Assembly: GCF_008370345.1 (NCBI RefSeq)
Contig: NZ_VTUU01000002.1
Span: forward strand, 124,001 to 188,000
Direction: 5' to 3'
DNA length: 64,000 nt
Source of the DNA: Marinobacter salinexigens
GTDB taxonomy: Bacteria; Pseudomonadota; Gammaproteobacteria; Pseudomonadales; Oleiphilaceae
Below are positions 1-8,385 of the stretch, piece by piece. Numbering within the stretch: position 1 is the first letter of the stretch; each line of letters begins with the position of its first letter. The translations under genes and the position numbers were made by a program. The notes beneath the pieces were generated by a model. The model was not told the origin of the DNA. It saw nothing but the letters and a program-made list of their open reading frames with translations, and did no database searches.

Positions 1-354
1 TGCGACGTGCTGCATTGCGGTGGTGTCAGTTGCGCCATGCCAGTGGCGGCGGCCGCAGTTGCAGTAGATAAGGTCGCCGGGGCGGATTTCTGTTCTGGGG
101 CCGCCTTCGCATTGAGTCCAGCCTACGCCGTCGGTCACCAGCAGTGCCTGGCCAAGCGGATGAGTGTGCCAGTTTGTGCGGGCGCCGGGCTCGAAGTTCA
201 CCACCGCCAGGCCCAGCCTTGAGGGTTCTGGTGCATTGAAAATCTTGTCAATCCGAACGGTTCCAGTGAACCATTCCGCAGGGCCCGAAATGGCGGGGGT
301 GGAGCCTGCCCGCAGAACCTGCATGTCTTCCGAGGTGGTGTCTGTTTTGCTCAT
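1..354 (-). CDS. Cupin-domain protein, C-terminus cut off by the window edge
   Basis: Reading the minus strand from an ATG at 354 gives 118 codons without a stop, beginning MSKTDTTSEDMQVLRAGSTP and running off the window start. The segment WHTHPLGQ (about residue 63) and the second motif RHWHGA (about residue 105) supply the metal-binding histidines of a cupin barrel. The pattern resembles the small bacterial cupins related to (R)-mandelonitrile lyase (hydroxynitrile lyase). The usual PPG-type turn before the second motif is replaced by YCNCGRR, with two cysteines. It diverges from the AraC-type gene on the right, its probable regulator. The substrate cannot be told. Confidence 0.85.
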   Translation of the reverse strand, partial: MSKTDTTSEDMQVLRAGSTPAISGPAEWFTGTVRIDKIFNAPEPSRLGLAVVNFEPGARTNWHTHPLGQALLVTDGVGWTQCEGGPRTEIRPGDLIYCNCGRRHWHGATDTTAMQHVA

Positions 355-526
355 GACATTCTCCAGCATTGAGTGGTCGTGACTATTCTAAGCACTTCAA
401 TCTTTCCGGGATTGTCCTGATACTGCTCGATTCTTGCCTGATCCTGCTTTGCGGCGTAGATATGGTTGGCAGTGTTATTTGAATGTTGTTGAATCGAATC
501 CATTCAAAGACATCGGCTCTGTCGCG

Positions 527-552
527 GATTCTTGATTTCGATTCTTGATTTC
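527..552 (+). repeat. Tandem 13-bp direct repeat in the cupin/araC intergenic region
   Basis: GATTCTTGATTTC occurs twice head to tail (527-539 and 540-552), just before the Shine-Dalgarno sequence of the AraC-type gene. It sits in the 5' leader between the divergent cupin and regulator genes. It could be a regulator half-site pair or a small duplication; the sequence alone does not decide. Confidence 0.7.
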
Positions 553-570
553 AATAGGAGCGGTATTTCA

Positions 571-1506
571 ATGAAGGTGAACCGTATGGCTAACCCCGTT
601 GGCACTGACAATGGGCCTGTAGGCCGAGCGTTAGGGCTGGCCGCGAAGATTGAAACGCTCACTGCCGGAGAACAGAGATTGGATACGGCAGTGAAGGGCC
701 TGACTCTGCACCGCTGGGATCACCCGACCGATCCGACCAGCTATCTTCTTCCTCCTAGTATTTGCCTGATCGGGCAAGGTCAGAAACAGGTTGTAGTAGG
801 GGAAGGTACCTTTATATATGACGACTGCCATTTTCTGATTACATCGGTTGACCTGCCAGTGGTCACCAGGATTATCGAGGCATCAGAGGAGAAGCCTTAC
901 CTGGGGCTGTCCATGGAGCTTGATCTTCGTGTGCTCTCCCAGCTCATGATGGAGCATCCGGCTACAGTGGAACGTCCATCAAAGGACTCGCTGGGCATCG
1001 CCGTCAGTGCCCTTACGGGCTCGCTTCTCAACGCGTTCAATCGGCTGCTCGAGCTGCTTGAAACGCCTGAAGATGTTTCGGCGCTCGCCCCTCTTATTCA
1101 ACAGGAAATTTTTTACCGTCTGTTGTCAGGAGAGCAGGGTGCCAGGCTTCGCCAGATTACGGCGTCCGGTCAGCACGGCTACCGTATTGTCCGGGCTATC
1201 GATTGGCTGAAGCAGCACTTCAATGAATCCATGAAAGTTGAAGTTCTGGCCGACAAGGCGGGATTGAGTGTCTCTGCCTTTCACCATCATTTCCGGGCTA
1301 TGACCGCGATGACGCCTCTTCAGTTCCAGAAAAAAATGAGGCTGAGTGAGGCTCGCCGTCTGATGCTGACGGAACATATTGATGCTTCAAGGGCGGCTTT
1401 CCAGGTGGGCTACGAGAGCCCGTCCCAGTTCAGTCGTGAGTACAGCCGGTTGTTTGGTGCGCCGCCTATGCAGGACATTCGACGGCTCGTGCAGGCATCG
1501 GCGTAG
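571..1506 (+). CDS. AraC-family transcriptional regulator
   Basis: A 311-residue protein. The first 190 or so residues form an AraC_N-type ligand/regulatory domain (SYLLPPSICLIGQGQKQV, then PYLGLSMELD). Residues about 200-300 carry the double helix-turn-helix of AraC/XylS proteins, with the family signature ARRLMLTEHIDASRAAFQVG followed by YESPSQFSREYSRLFGAPP. The ATG at 571 was chosen because GGAG lies about 10 bases upstream; a TTG at 532 is in frame but lacks a good site. It is transcribed away from the cupin gene, so control of that gene and of whatever lies beyond the window edge is likely. The inducer is unknown. Confidence 0.9.
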   Translation: MKVNRMANPVGTDNGPVGRALGLAAKIETLTAGEQRLDTAVKGLTLHRWDHPTDPTSYLLPPSICLIGQGQKQVVVGEGTFIYDDCHFLITSVDLPVVTRIIEASEEKPYLGLSMELDLRVLSQLMMEHPATVERPSKDSLGIAVSALTGSLLNAFNRLLELLETPEDVSALAPLIQQEIFYRLLSGEQGARLRQITASGQHGYRIVRAIDWLKQHFNESMKVEVLADKAGLSVSAFHHHFRAMTAMTPLQFQKKMRLSEARRLMLTEHIDASRAAFQVGYESPSQFSREYSRLFGAPPMQDIRRLVQASA

Positions 1507-1632
1507 AACATAAGTGATCTGAAGTGCTACCCACCTGGCGTTCTACGCTGGTTGGCCAAATGTGTTCTCTGTGCTCCCCGTTGTTAAAGAGGTTTTTGCT
1601 AAACGTTGATTCCCGTCTTTCGTGGGTTTTCT

Positions 1633-1648
1633 GTTTACTCTTGTAAAC
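1633..1648. promoter_or_regulatory. Operator-like inverted repeat and -10 box ahead of the TPR lipoprotein gene
   Basis: GTTTAC and GTAAAC (1633-1638, 1643-1648) form a 6-bp inverted repeat with a 4-base spacer. About 40 bases downstream, TATACT (1686-1691) is a good -10 element, but no convincing -35 lies 17 bases before it. The gene starts at 1730. This may be an activator-dependent promoter; weak evidence. Confidence 0.35.
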
Positions 1649-1729
1649 GCACATAAGTAGAGGACACAGAACCCTTTCCTTCGTTTATACTGCTCAAAAT
1701 ACTTTTGGGTAATAAGAAAAGGGGAATCC

Positions 1730-3481
1730 ATGAGGAGACGCCGTGATGCATACTCCTGTATTGCCGCAGTAGCGCTGACGGGGTGGCTGGCCGGGTGTTC
1801 TGCATTACCAGCGGGGAACACTGGTTCTCGGCCAGCACAGGAAGAGAACAACGAGCAGTGGCAGGTTTCGTGTTCCGCGGAGGTGTCACCGGAACAACGT
1901 GCAGAGCTGGATTCCATTGAATCCCTGATGGGGGCATCGCGCAACTATGCAGCGCTGGCGCGCCTGGAAACATTGCCCTTCGAAAGCCGCGAACACTGGT
2001 TGCGCTGGGCGCGACTGCTTGCCACGGTCGGCCAGTTGGATGACTCGCAGAATGCCTACAGCAAGATCGCTGAATCCTGTGAGATCCCGGAGGCCTATCA
2101 CGGTCTTGGTATCGTCGCGCAGAAGGCTGGCAATCTTCAGAAAAGCGTGGACGCACTGACCCGTGCCAAGGAGCTGGCGCCAGCGGACTCGGATATCCGG
2201 AACGATCTCGGCGTTGCTCTTCTGCGTGACCAGAAAGTTGACGAAGCTGCCTTTGAACTGCGAACAGCGTATGAACTGGCGGAAGGTCAGCAGCGCGTGG
2301 GCACCAACATGGTCGCAGCCTATTATCTCCAGGGTGGAAAACCGGCCGTTGAGCAGTTGCAGGGCGAATTGCAACTGAGCGATGAGATGGTCAGCGCCGG
2401 TATTGAGTTTTCCCAACGCTTTGCCGTCGCAAAAGCGGCGCCAGCGGCGTCTGGCACTGAATCTTCTGGCACCCAATCCCCAATGGTTGCCCAGCCTTCC
2501 CCGGGCGAGGAGACACCAGCAGAGCCAGCCGTCAGGTTTCAGAGTCAATCCCGGGAAATAGAAGAAAGTCCGGCACCGCAGCCCGGTAGCCCCATTACCG
2601 TTGCTGCTGATAACACGGTTATCGACATTCAGCCGGGCCAGTGCTGGGTTAATGCCCAGATTCAGTCCCGACCGGTGGAAGAGAGCATTCAGGTCAAGGT
2701 GAGGGATTCCGAGATCAAGCTCAAGGTAACACCGGCTGAATTCCGCCGTGGTCTCAAACGGGTAGTGACCAAAGAGGGCACCAAAACCTATCGCGTGATT
2801 CCGCCGACCTACAAGGAAATCGAGGATAAGATCCTCGTCAAACCTGAGTCGAAGCGCCTCGTGGTTGAGCCGGCGGTGTACAAAACGGTTACCGAAGAAG
2901 TGGTGATGGAAGAGGCCCGTACGGAGCTTGAGCCATGTTCAACGTCCGGTGCTACCGCGTATGGTGCCAAAGTGGCTGCGATGGGCTTCTGTACGAAAGC
3001 GATTCCCGCCAAGACCAAATCGGTTAGCGTCACCAAACTGGTGAAGGCAGAATCGACACGTACTGAGGTGATTCCTGCCGAATACAAAACCGTGGTTCGC
3101 CGGGTCGTCGATAAGCCGGCTGAAGTTGTTCCCATGGAAACCCAGGACGAGATCGACAATCTGGAAATTGCAGAATTGGTGTCCCCGGCGAAAGCCGAGC
3201 AAACCACGATTCCTGCAGTCGCCGTTGCCATGAACGTTTTGCGTTATGAAGGCAAGCCGAGAATTGTTGCTCGCCAGGCGGTATGTGACACCAATCTGAC
3301 CCGGGACATGGTCAGGGAGCTTCAGCAAAAGCTGGGCGGCCTGGGTTACAACCCGGGAGAACAGGATGGATTGCCTGGTCCGGACACCATGGATGCACTG
3401 ACCAGATACCAGACCGATCACGGTTTGGCTTCCGGAGCCCTGACAATGGAAACAGCTCGCCAGCTCGAGTTGATTGACTGA
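1730..3481 (+). CDS. TPR lipoprotein with C-terminal peptidoglycan-binding domain
   Basis: A 583-residue lipoprotein precursor with lipobox LAGC (Cys23). Residues about 70-205 form TPR-like repeats of the TadD/NrfG kind (YHGLGIVAQKAGNLQKSVDA, SDIRNDLGVALLRDQKVDEA). A low-complexity Pro/Ser/Gln linker follows, then about 200 residues in which a short motif recurs (PPTYKEIEDKILVKP, PAVYKTVTEEVVMEE, PAEYKTVVRRVVDKP). The last 60 residues match a PG_binding_1 domain (MVRELQQKLGGLGYNPGEQD, DALTRYQTDHGL). It is probably tethered to a membrane and binds peptidoglycan, serving as a periplasmic scaffold. It stands alone, with a hairpin downstream. Its specific process is not identifiable. Confidence 0.85.
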   Translation: MRRRRDAYSCIAAVALTGWLAGCSALPAGNTGSRPAQEENNEQWQVSCSAEVSPEQRAELDSIESLMGASRNYAALARLETLPFESREHWLRWARLLATVGQLDDSQNAYSKIAESCEIPEAYHGLGIVAQKAGNLQKSVDALTRAKELAPADSDIRNDLGVALLRDQKVDEAAFELRTAYELAEGQQRVGTNMVAAYYLQGGKPAVEQLQGELQLSDEMVSAGIEFSQRFAVAKAAPAASGTESSGTQSPMVAQPSPGEETPAEPAVRFQSQSREIEESPAPQPGSPITVAADNTVIDIQPGQCWVNAQIQSRPVEESIQVKVRDSEIKLKVTPAEFRRGLKRVVTKEGTKTYRVIPPTYKEIEDKILVKPESKRLVVEPAVYKTVTEEVVMEEARTELEPCSTSGATAYGAKVAAMGFCTKAIPAKTKSVSVTKLVKAESTRTEVIPAEYKTVVRRVVDKPAEVVPMETQDEIDNLEIAELVSPAKAEQTTIPAVAVAMNVLRYEGKPRIVARQAVCDTNLTRDMVRELQQKLGGLGYNPGEQDGLPGPDTMDALTRYQTDHGLASGALTMETARQLELID

Positions 3482-3494
3482 GCAGATCCTCCCC

Positions 3495-3519
3495 GGCCGC
3501 CCGGATTCACCGGGCGGCC
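3495..3519 (+). terminator. Strong hairpin after the TPR lipoprotein gene
   Basis: GGCCGCCCGG and CCGGGCGGCC (3495-3504, 3510-3519) pair perfectly over 10 bp with a 5-base loop, 14 bases after the stop. The following tract is only partly T-rich (ACTTTCCCCCTTT), so this is a terminator-like hairpin of moderate strength. Confidence 0.65.
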
Positions 3520-3659
3520 AGACTTTCCCCCTTTCATTAACCTGACGAACTGTTTGGTCTGGCGTCATTTGGGCCAATTTTTGAACATTTTGGGTCAATG
3601 AGTCGCCCCTCCTGCCCCTCCATAATGTGAGCTAGTTCGCATTCATGGAGATAAGAACA

Positions 3660-5684
3660 ATGAAGCTGAGAATGACCGTGCTGGCGCTTGGCACATCGTG
3701 TGTCCTGGCGGCGTGTGGTGGCTCTGATGGGGAAACCCAGCAGGCTTCCGCGATATCACCGGAAGTCCAGACATCCGGGCAGGGCAATAACAGCAATACA
3801 CCCCCGGGGCAGGCGTATAAAACCCGTGCGACACTTGGCAGTCGTAACACTGAGTCTCAGCAGGTTCGTATCGAGACGTCTGGCGGTACCGAATGGCAGA
3901 GCTATGAACGGGAGGAGGTCTATCCTGAGGCTGTGAATCTCGGCAACTTCGCCATTGAAATGTCGGATGGCATCAAACTGTTTGCGAAGGTTGTTGTTCC
4001 GGGAACCGACGCATCTACCCCCGCGCCAGGCCCTCTGCCTGTCATTCTTACTCAAACATCTTATAACTCCTCCCTTGGGCAATTCGTACCGGCTATTGGC
4101 GGCGCCAGCGACTATCTCGTGAAACGGGGATATGCGTCGGTTGTGGTCGATGTGCGGGGCACCGGCAACTCTGAAGGTAACTGGGAAGCGTTTGGTGAGC
4201 GTGAACAGCAGGACTACAGCGAAGTTGTTGACTGGGTTGTGGCTCAGCCATGGACTGACGGTCGAGTGGGTCTTCAGGGAATTTCCTATCTGGGTATTAC
4301 CACGGTTCTGACCGCTCAGCAGCAACACCCTGCGGTGAAAGCCGCCTTCCCGATTGTGCCCATTGGCGATGGTTACCGGGACATCGTATTTACCGGTGGG
4401 AATGTCAACGCCACCTTCATTCCCCTGTGGATGGGTGCGGTTACCGGCCTTGGCATACTTCCGCTGGAACAGCTGTCGACCACGGGAGTGGAGTCTTTCC
4501 TGACGACCATCCCAGACAGACTGGAGGGGCTGCTGCTTGATTTCCAGGTACCGACCATTCTTAAAGCCGTTCTCGGCGAAGAAGAAACTGTGTTTGATGA
4601 AGGGTTCTGGGCAGTCCGTTCACCCATGGAAGGCGTCGACAAGATCAATGTTCCCACGTTCATTGTCGGCGGCCTGAATGATATTTTCCAGCGCAGTGAG
4701 CCGCTCTGGTATGAGCGTCTTAAAGGCCGGGTTCCGGTTAAGCTGCTCATTGGTCCCTGGACCCACATCGAGGCCGCAGGAATTCCGACCAATGGTCTGC
4801 CTGCCGACGGTGTACCTGACTTCAACAACCTGCAGTTGCAGTGGTTTGACGAGTACGTGATGGGACTTGATACACCCGTCGAAGATCAACCGAACGTTAC
4901 CCAGTATGTTACCGGCCTCGAAAGGTACGAGACGACCACCGATTGGCCGCATCCCGAGATGAAGGCGGAAAGGTTCTATCTGAATGCTGGCGGGCCTTTG
5001 TCGCAGGGACAGCTTTCCGGAGATATACCTGAGGCTTCAGCGACTCAGTCCATGGCACAACAGCCCCTGAACGGCCTGTGTTCGTTCAGCACGACTCAGT
5101 GGACCATTGGTGTGACAGGTTTTATTCCCCTGCCGTGCTTCGAGTCAAATGACCTGTCCGAGCTGGCGTCTTTGAAGTTCGATCTGCCCGCTGGAGACGA
5201 CGGACTTTACCTCAACGGTCCAATGCAGGCGGATCTATGGGTGACGACCACTGCCAGAGACGTGCAGCTGTCGGTACGTGTGGATCTGGTGAAGCCGAGC
5301 GGTTTGTCCGAACCGATCAGCAATGGCCTGATGACGGCAAGTCTGCAGTCCGTTGATGAATCGAGATCCCGTTTCGATAACGGCTATATGTTGCAACCCT
5401 GGCATACCTTCCGTGCCGAAGATCGGGAACTGCTGACATCGACACTTGGGTTCGGTGAGGTACTGCCCAGGCAGGTATCGGTTGAGATATTCCCCTCCAG
5501 TGCCTATGTGCCGCCGGGGCACAGCCTGCGGGTATCCATCAACACCAGCAACGTGCCGCAGGGCCTTCCTCCGCTATTGGAGTTGATCGACTCGCTGCTC
5601 GGTGTGATGACGCTTCACATGGGGCCGGACACTCCCTCAAGTATCACCCTGCCGGTCGTGCCTTCTGCAACCATCCTTGAGTGA
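3660..5684 (+). CDS. CocE/NonD-family alpha/beta hydrolase lipoprotein
   Basis: A 674-residue precursor with lipobox LAAC (Cys19). The Xaa-Pro dipeptidyl-peptidase/cocaine esterase (S15) fold is shown by DVRGTGNSEGNWEAF, the nucleophile elbow GISYLG (Ser209), GGLNDIF (Asp341 as acid) and GPWTHIE (His369). The C-terminal third is the beta-rich PepX_C non-catalytic domain (LYLNGPMQADLWVTTTARDV; PPGHSLRVSIN). An esterase, amidase or peptidase on the cell surface or in the periplasm is expected; the substrate is unknown. ATG 3660 is preferred over ATG 3645 because GGAG at 3648-3651 is correctly placed for it. It converges with the amidase gene, leaving only 8 bases between stops. Confidence 0.88.
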   Translation: MKLRMTVLALGTSCVLAACGGSDGETQQASAISPEVQTSGQGNNSNTPPGQAYKTRATLGSRNTESQQVRIETSGGTEWQSYEREEVYPEAVNLGNFAIEMSDGIKLFAKVVVPGTDASTPAPGPLPVILTQTSYNSSLGQFVPAIGGASDYLVKRGYASVVVDVRGTGNSEGNWEAFGEREQQDYSEVVDWVVAQPWTDGRVGLQGISYLGITTVLTAQQQHPAVKAAFPIVPIGDGYRDIVFTGGNVNATFIPLWMGAVTGLGILPLEQLSTTGVESFLTTIPDRLEGLLLDFQVPTILKAVLGEEETVFDEGFWAVRSPMEGVDKINVPTFIVGGLNDIFQRSEPLWYERLKGRVPVKLLIGPWTHIEAAGIPTNGLPADGVPDFNNLQLQWFDEYVMGLDTPVEDQPNVTQYVTGLERYETTTDWPHPEMKAERFYLNAGGPLSQGQLSGDIPEASATQSMAQQPLNGLCSFSTTQWTIGVTGFIPLPCFESNDLSELASLKFDLPAGDDGLYLNGPMQADLWVTTTARDVQLSVRVDLVKPSGLSEPISNGLMTASLQSVDESRSRFDNGYMLQPWHTFRAEDRELLTSTLGFGEVLPRQVSVEIFPSSAYVPPGHSLRVSINTSNVPQGLPPLLELIDSLLGVMTLHMGPDTPSSITLPVVPSATILE

Positions 5685-5692
5685 AATATAGC

Positions 5693-7168
5693 TTACAGGT
5701 TCGCTGGCGGGGTGAACCCTGCCAGCCCTGCTTCTTCGAGTAGCTGCCCAAACCTGATGGTGGTCAGGTCCTTACCGGGTGCGCCGATAACCTGGATGTT
5801 GTAGGGCAAACCGTCCCGGGTTCGGCCGACAGGTATCGAGGTGGCCGGCAGCCCGAGCAGGGTGGCCATGGCAATCCAGCAGAACTGATCCATGTAGGCT
5901 TTGGGTTTTCCGCCCACAGTAATGCGGCGTTTGAAGACTGGCTCTGTGTGATCATGGGGGATGGCGACCGTGGGCGTCACGGGGGTCAGAAGTACATCGA
6001 TATCGTTAAACAGCGGGGTGATCGCTGCGCGCATCTTTTCCCGCTTTTCGCTCCACTGCATCCATTCGTGGATTGGCTGGTTAACGCCGCGGGCATATTC
6101 ACCGATGCCCGGCGTTACGGGGCCTAGCAGGTGTAACCATCGGTCGAGGCGTGCAATCCACTTCATCTGGCGCCGCATCCCGGGTTTCAGTGATGTGCCT
6201 ATCAGGCTGCCAAGCAAATTAAAGTAGGCGGGCAGTATGTGTTCCAGCTTCAGAAGGGGATGGGTGGGAGTTGTCACCAGAGCCCCCCGGCCTTCAAGTG
6301 CTTTGGTCAGGCCTCGATACCCCTCGATCAATTCATTCTCGACAGGGCATAAGGGATCTTCCAGCCACACACCGATCCGTGCCTGCTCCAGCCGCTCTAT
6401 GTTTGATGGTTCCAGGGACAGGTTCCAGTTGCGGCTGTCTGCTGGTCTTGGGCCGGCGATGACCTTGAGTAGCAACTCCAGATCCTGGCTGTTTCTTGCC
6501 AGCGGCCCGCCTTCCGCCAGGTCAGGCTGAGATTCCGTTCCGGGAGGCCCGGGGATGTGGCCTCTGAACGATACCAGGCCCCGGCTGGGCTTATGCCCGA
6601 AAACGCCACAGAAATGAGCCGGGGTGCGGATGGAACCCGCAAGATCACTGCCGACCTCCAGCGGGGTAAAGCCACTGGCCAGTGCCGCTGCGGCTCCTCC
6701 TGACGATCCCCCGGGAGTACGGGATGGATCATAAGGGTTCTGAGTGACGCCGAATACTTTGTTGTAGCTCTGCACATCGGATGCGTAGAGCGGAACATTG
6801 GTTTTACCAAGGATGATTGCTCCGGCATCCTCGAGCCGCTGGATGACGTCAGCTTGTCGCTCTGGCAGGTAATGACGCAGCGCCGGTGCGCCAGCGGTAC
6901 AGGTCATGCCTGCGACTTCCCAGGTGTCTTTGACGGTCAGAGGCAGGCCGTGTAACGGGCCGGTTCGTCGCCCGGCGGCACGAAGTCGGTCAGACTCCCG
7001 GGCCTTCTCCAGGGCGCCTTCTTTGTCCAGGGTGACCACGGCATTCACCAGAGGATTGTGTTCCTGGATTCGAACCAGCAAAGCTTGCACAAGCTGCTCG
7101 CTGGTGAGTGCGCCTGACTCCAGTTGTTGCAGGAGCTTACAGGCCGGTTGATAGTAGATTGCATCCAT
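5693..7168 (-). CDS. Amidase-signature family hydrolase
   Basis: A 491-residue protein of the amidase signature family (GatA, fatty-acid amide hydrolase and others). The Ser-cisSer-Lys triad is visible: Lys80 in LPLTVKDT, Ser155 in TPGGSSGG and Ser179 in SDLAGSIRTPA, at the spacing seen in GatA. FGHKPSRGLVS follows as usual. No gatB or gatC lies nearby and the C-terminal half differs from GatA, so this is a stand-alone amidase hydrolysing C-N bonds of an unknown amide, not the Glu-tRNA amidotransferase. The ATG at 7168 has only a modest ribosome site. It lies downstream of the voltage-sensor-like gene on the same strand, 39 bases away, so they may be cotranscribed. Confidence 0.9.
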   Translation of the reverse strand: MDAIYYQPACKLLQQLESGALTSEQLVQALLVRIQEHNPLVNAVVTLDKEGALEKARESDRLRAAGRRTGPLHGLPLTVKDTWEVAGMTCTAGAPALRHYLPERQADVIQRLEDAGAIILGKTNVPLYASDVQSYNKVFGVTQNPYDPSRTPGGSSGGAAAALASGFTPLEVGSDLAGSIRTPAHFCGVFGHKPSRGLVSFRGHIPGPPGTESQPDLAEGGPLARNSQDLELLLKVIAGPRPADSRNWNLSLEPSNIERLEQARIGVWLEDPLCPVENELIEGYRGLTKALEGRGALVTTPTHPLLKLEHILPAYFNLLGSLIGTSLKPGMRRQMKWIARLDRWLHLLGPVTPGIGEYARGVNQPIHEWMQWSEKREKMRAAITPLFNDIDVLLTPVTPTVAIPHDHTEPVFKRRITVGGKPKAYMDQFCWIAMATLLGLPATSIPVGRTRDGLPYNIQVIGAPGKDLTTIRFGQLLEEAGLAGFTPPANL

Positions 7169-7207
7169 TGGGAGTCTCGTCTTTTTGTTGTTGTGTCTGT
7201 TCGTCTT

Positions 7208-8215
7208 TTACGGAATGTCTTCACGCCAGTACTTCACCCGGACCTGTTCCTTTATGGCATCAATGATTTCCAGGATCAGGGTAATCAGGGCTTCATTCTG
7301 AGTCTCATCTGCTTCAATCTCGTCTGGTGTGGGCAGGAACACATTGACGATATCTTCGATAAATGCGTGATTGGTTGAGGACGCCAGGTCTTCAAGTATC
7401 TGATGAACCACGTTCGCGACGATGTCACCAACAGCCTCTTCCAGCGTTTCCTGGATGGTGGGGCCCACCACTGGCAGGAATTTCAGGCGGGACAGCTCGA
7501 GGTTTTGTTGCAGTGCGGTGTCGACACGGTCCTCAAGGTAGCTTCGCAGGGCTCCGCGGTTAGGAACGTAGCCTTCTCGTGCTGCTTCTGCCACCCGGCT
7601 CGAGATCCAGTCCGAGAGCATGTCACGCCGTGGATATAGGATGTCCTGTTGAATCCGGTCAAACAGGGGTGAGCCCCGGCGCACTTCCTGTTGCACGCCG
7701 CTGAGAACCTTCAGCACGATCCGGTCAGAAAGCTCTTCCATGAAGGCTTCATAATAGAAATTGAAAAAGCGGTAGATCCTGGAGCTGGTAACATCAATGA
7801 TTTTGTACTGGTGCAGCCGGTACACGATCGAAATGATCCGGAGCACCCGCAGGAAGCGGAGGCTGCCGACGGGAATGCACCCGATCAGATCGTACCAGTG
7901 AATAAACGGGTAGAAGTACCAGCGGTCATAGATCCTGGCTTTGATCGCGTACCCCCAACGCAGGAAGAATTCGCTGAGGAACACGCTGACGAATATCATG
8001 TCGTAGAAGATAAAGTTCTCATGCACCGGTTGGTACAGAGTCTTCAACGCTGGCAGGTGCTCTCTGATCAGGTTCTGGATAGCAATGAAGCCGTAGATGG
8101 AATCCCAGATAATCAGGGCCAGGTTGATAATGAGCAGCCCGAGCATCAGAAAATCGATAACGAACCAGATGAGCTGGTGACTGGATTTCAGGTTCTCTCG
8201 ATTGATGTGGAGCAT
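7208..8215 (-). CDS. Voltage-sensor-like membrane protein without a recognisable pore
   Basis: A 335-residue protein with three or four hydrophobic segments in its first 140 residues. The arrangement fits a voltage-sensor domain: a first helix at about 16-37, a second at 67-91 with Glu82, a third with WYDLIGCIP (Asp109, Pro115), and a fourth with arginines every third residue (RFLRVLRII; Arg120, 123, 126). No S5-S6 pair or selectivity filter follows. Instead there are about 200 soluble, largely helical residues (VVGPTIQETLEEAVGDIVAN). It is distantly akin to 'ion transporter' proteins, but transport is not demonstrated by the sequence. It is divergent from tamA. Confidence 0.6.
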   Translation of the reverse strand: MLHINRENLKSSHQLIWFVIDFLMLGLLIINLALIIWDSIYGFIAIQNLIREHLPALKTLYQPVHENFIFYDMIFVSVFLSEFFLRWGYAIKARIYDRWYFYPFIHWYDLIGCIPVGSLRFLRVLRIISIVYRLHQYKIIDVTSSRIYRFFNFYYEAFMEELSDRIVLKVLSGVQQEVRRGSPLFDRIQQDILYPRRDMLSDWISSRVAEAAREGYVPNRGALRSYLEDRVDTALQQNLELSRLKFLPVVGPTIQETLEEAVGDIVANVVHQILEDLASSTNHAFIEDIVNVFLPTPDEIEADETQNEALITLILEIIDAIKEQVRVKYWREDIP

Positions 8216-8385
8216 TCAGAACTTCCGTTGGCCTGTCAGGAGTTTACGGGCTAGTGACAGGTTAGCTTATTTCAGACCAGTAGACGACTTGGCTAACCAT
8301 CATTAAATTAACTTGACCGGTCGGTGAACAACTTTCACGCTTTAACGTAAGGTACTGTTATCACTCTAATTAATGAAGTCGCTGA

